Shown here piece after piece: positions 6,406-6,581 of a stretch of DNA of 6,581 nt. The notes beneath the pieces were generated by a model that worked only from the letters and a program-made list of their open reading frames with translations, made no database searches and was not told the DNA's origin. The first letter of the stretch is position 1. Every line of letters begins with the position of its first letter. This stretch comes from Deinococcales bacterium (GTDB taxonomy: Bacteria > Deinococcota > Deinococci > Deinococcales > Deinococcaceae), in contig JACMOA010000270.1 of the NCBI GenBank assembly GCA_014378225.1, forward strand, positions 1-6,581, read 5' to 3'. The position numbers and the translations under genes are program-made.

Positions 6406-6491
6406 AGTTTTGAATTTGTCGGAACGGTCTCACGCGGCTGCCCACCGCTCGAGTTTCAATAAAACTTTCAACCCGTCTCCTCGAGCAAACC

Positions 6492-6521
6492 AAGAACCCC
6501 TGCACAGTGCAGGGGTTCTTT
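6492..6521 (+). terminator. Palindromic intrinsic terminator at the end of the transporter locus
   Basis: Arms 6492-6505 and 6507-6520 are perfect complements over 14 bp around the single base A6506; the physical loop is probably ACAGT. The core is ACCCCTGC/GCAGGGGT. The AAGAA/TTCTT ends and the following T give a short U-rich tail (TTCTTT), weaker than the one at 4381. As a palindrome it could act in both directions. Confidence 0.75.
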
Positions 6522-6522
6522 C

Positions 6523-6581
6523 ATGGAAATCAGATTTTTTATGCTCGAGCAAATTTTAGGTCAACTGGAAAAAGGCCGGAA
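6523..6581 (+). CDS. Possible start of a further gene (truncated by window end)
   Basis: An ATG at 6523 opens a frame to the window end (MEIRFFMLEQILGQLEKGR). A second in-frame ATG is at 6541, and MLEQILGQLEKGR would be a plausible N-terminus. There is no clear Shine-Dalgarno, and the first ATG touches the terminator. All three minus-strand frames are closed by stops within these bases, so only a gene's last few codons could be on that strand. Nineteen residues are too few to name a family. Confidence 0.3.
   Translation, partial: MEIRFFMLEQILGQLEKGR

Larger units (their letters stand above)
59..6549. repeat. Highly iterated palindrome CTCGAG, 44 copies
   Basis: Copies begin at 59, 145, 237, 254, 271, 437, 455, 484, 559, 594, 626, 784, 823, 853, 1092, 1108, 1178, 1398, 1764, 1804, 1824, 1945, 2017, 2299, 2404, 2434, 2494, 2659, 2930, 2951, 3075, 3117, 3537, 3831, 4196, 4277, 4464, 5064, 5730, 5883, 6082, 6448, 6480 and 6544. 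About 2 would be expected from base composition. I found no GAGCTC, the same-composition control palindrome. In genes, 22 copies read CTC-GAG (Leu-Glu), 9 read xxC-TCG-AGx (Ser-Ser or Ser-Arg) and 5 read xCT-CGA-Gxx (x-Arg-x); 8 lie outside the firmly called genes. About half of flanking bases are 5' G or 3' C, giving GCTCGAGC ten times. Counted by hand, so one or two copies could be missed. Confidence 0.95.

Overview
The window comes from the Thermus/Meiothermus side of the Deinococcota. The evidence is the Thermaceae-type C-terminus of IspF (signature TFKTSEGLAPSH) and a solute-binding protein that, from memory, closely resembles the glucose/mannose-binding protein of Thermus thermophilus. 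Base composition looks less GC-rich than typical Thermus, so a Meiothermus-like genus is my best guess (inference).

Layout. Positions 2-268 hold the 3' end of ispF (isoprenoid MEP pathway). It is followed after 15 nt by trmL (284-736, tRNA wobble 2'-O-methyltransferase). A convergent gene on the minus strand (721-1227) encodes a small PA14-domain lipoprotein, and its 3' end overlaps that of trmL by 16 bp. A 396-bp regulatory gap (1228-1623) carries a long hairpin, a good sigma70-type promoter and an inverted repeat next to its -35 box. Then comes a plus-strand sugar-uptake locus: a ROK-family repressor (1624-2904), a periplasmic glucose/mannose-type binding protein (3006-4244), an intrinsic terminator/attenuator (4381-4411), a MalF-type permease (4427-5587) and a MalG-type permease (5584-6405, ATGA overlap). 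A near-perfect palindromic terminator (6492-6521) closes the locus. The last 59 bases could be the start of another gene.

How the genes work together. The ROK protein probably senses a sugar or sugar phosphate and controls the transporter downstream. The binding protein captures hexose in the periplasm and the two permeases form the channel. No ATP-binding subunit is encoded here, which fits the known Thermus arrangement in which one MalK-type ATPase serves several sugar importers. The terminator between the binding-protein gene and the permease genes should make binding protein more abundant than permease.

The most unusual signal is not a gene. The palindrome CTCGAG occurs 44 times in 6581 bp, against about 2 expected from base composition. 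The same-composition palindrome GAGCTC was not found. Copies fall in all three codon frames, on both coding orientations and in intergenic DNA, so codon or dipeptide preference cannot explain them. This resembles the highly iterated palindrome (HIP1) phenomenon of cyanobacteria but with a different sequence. The copies are about 3-4 times denser in positions 1-3122 than across most of the transporter genes.
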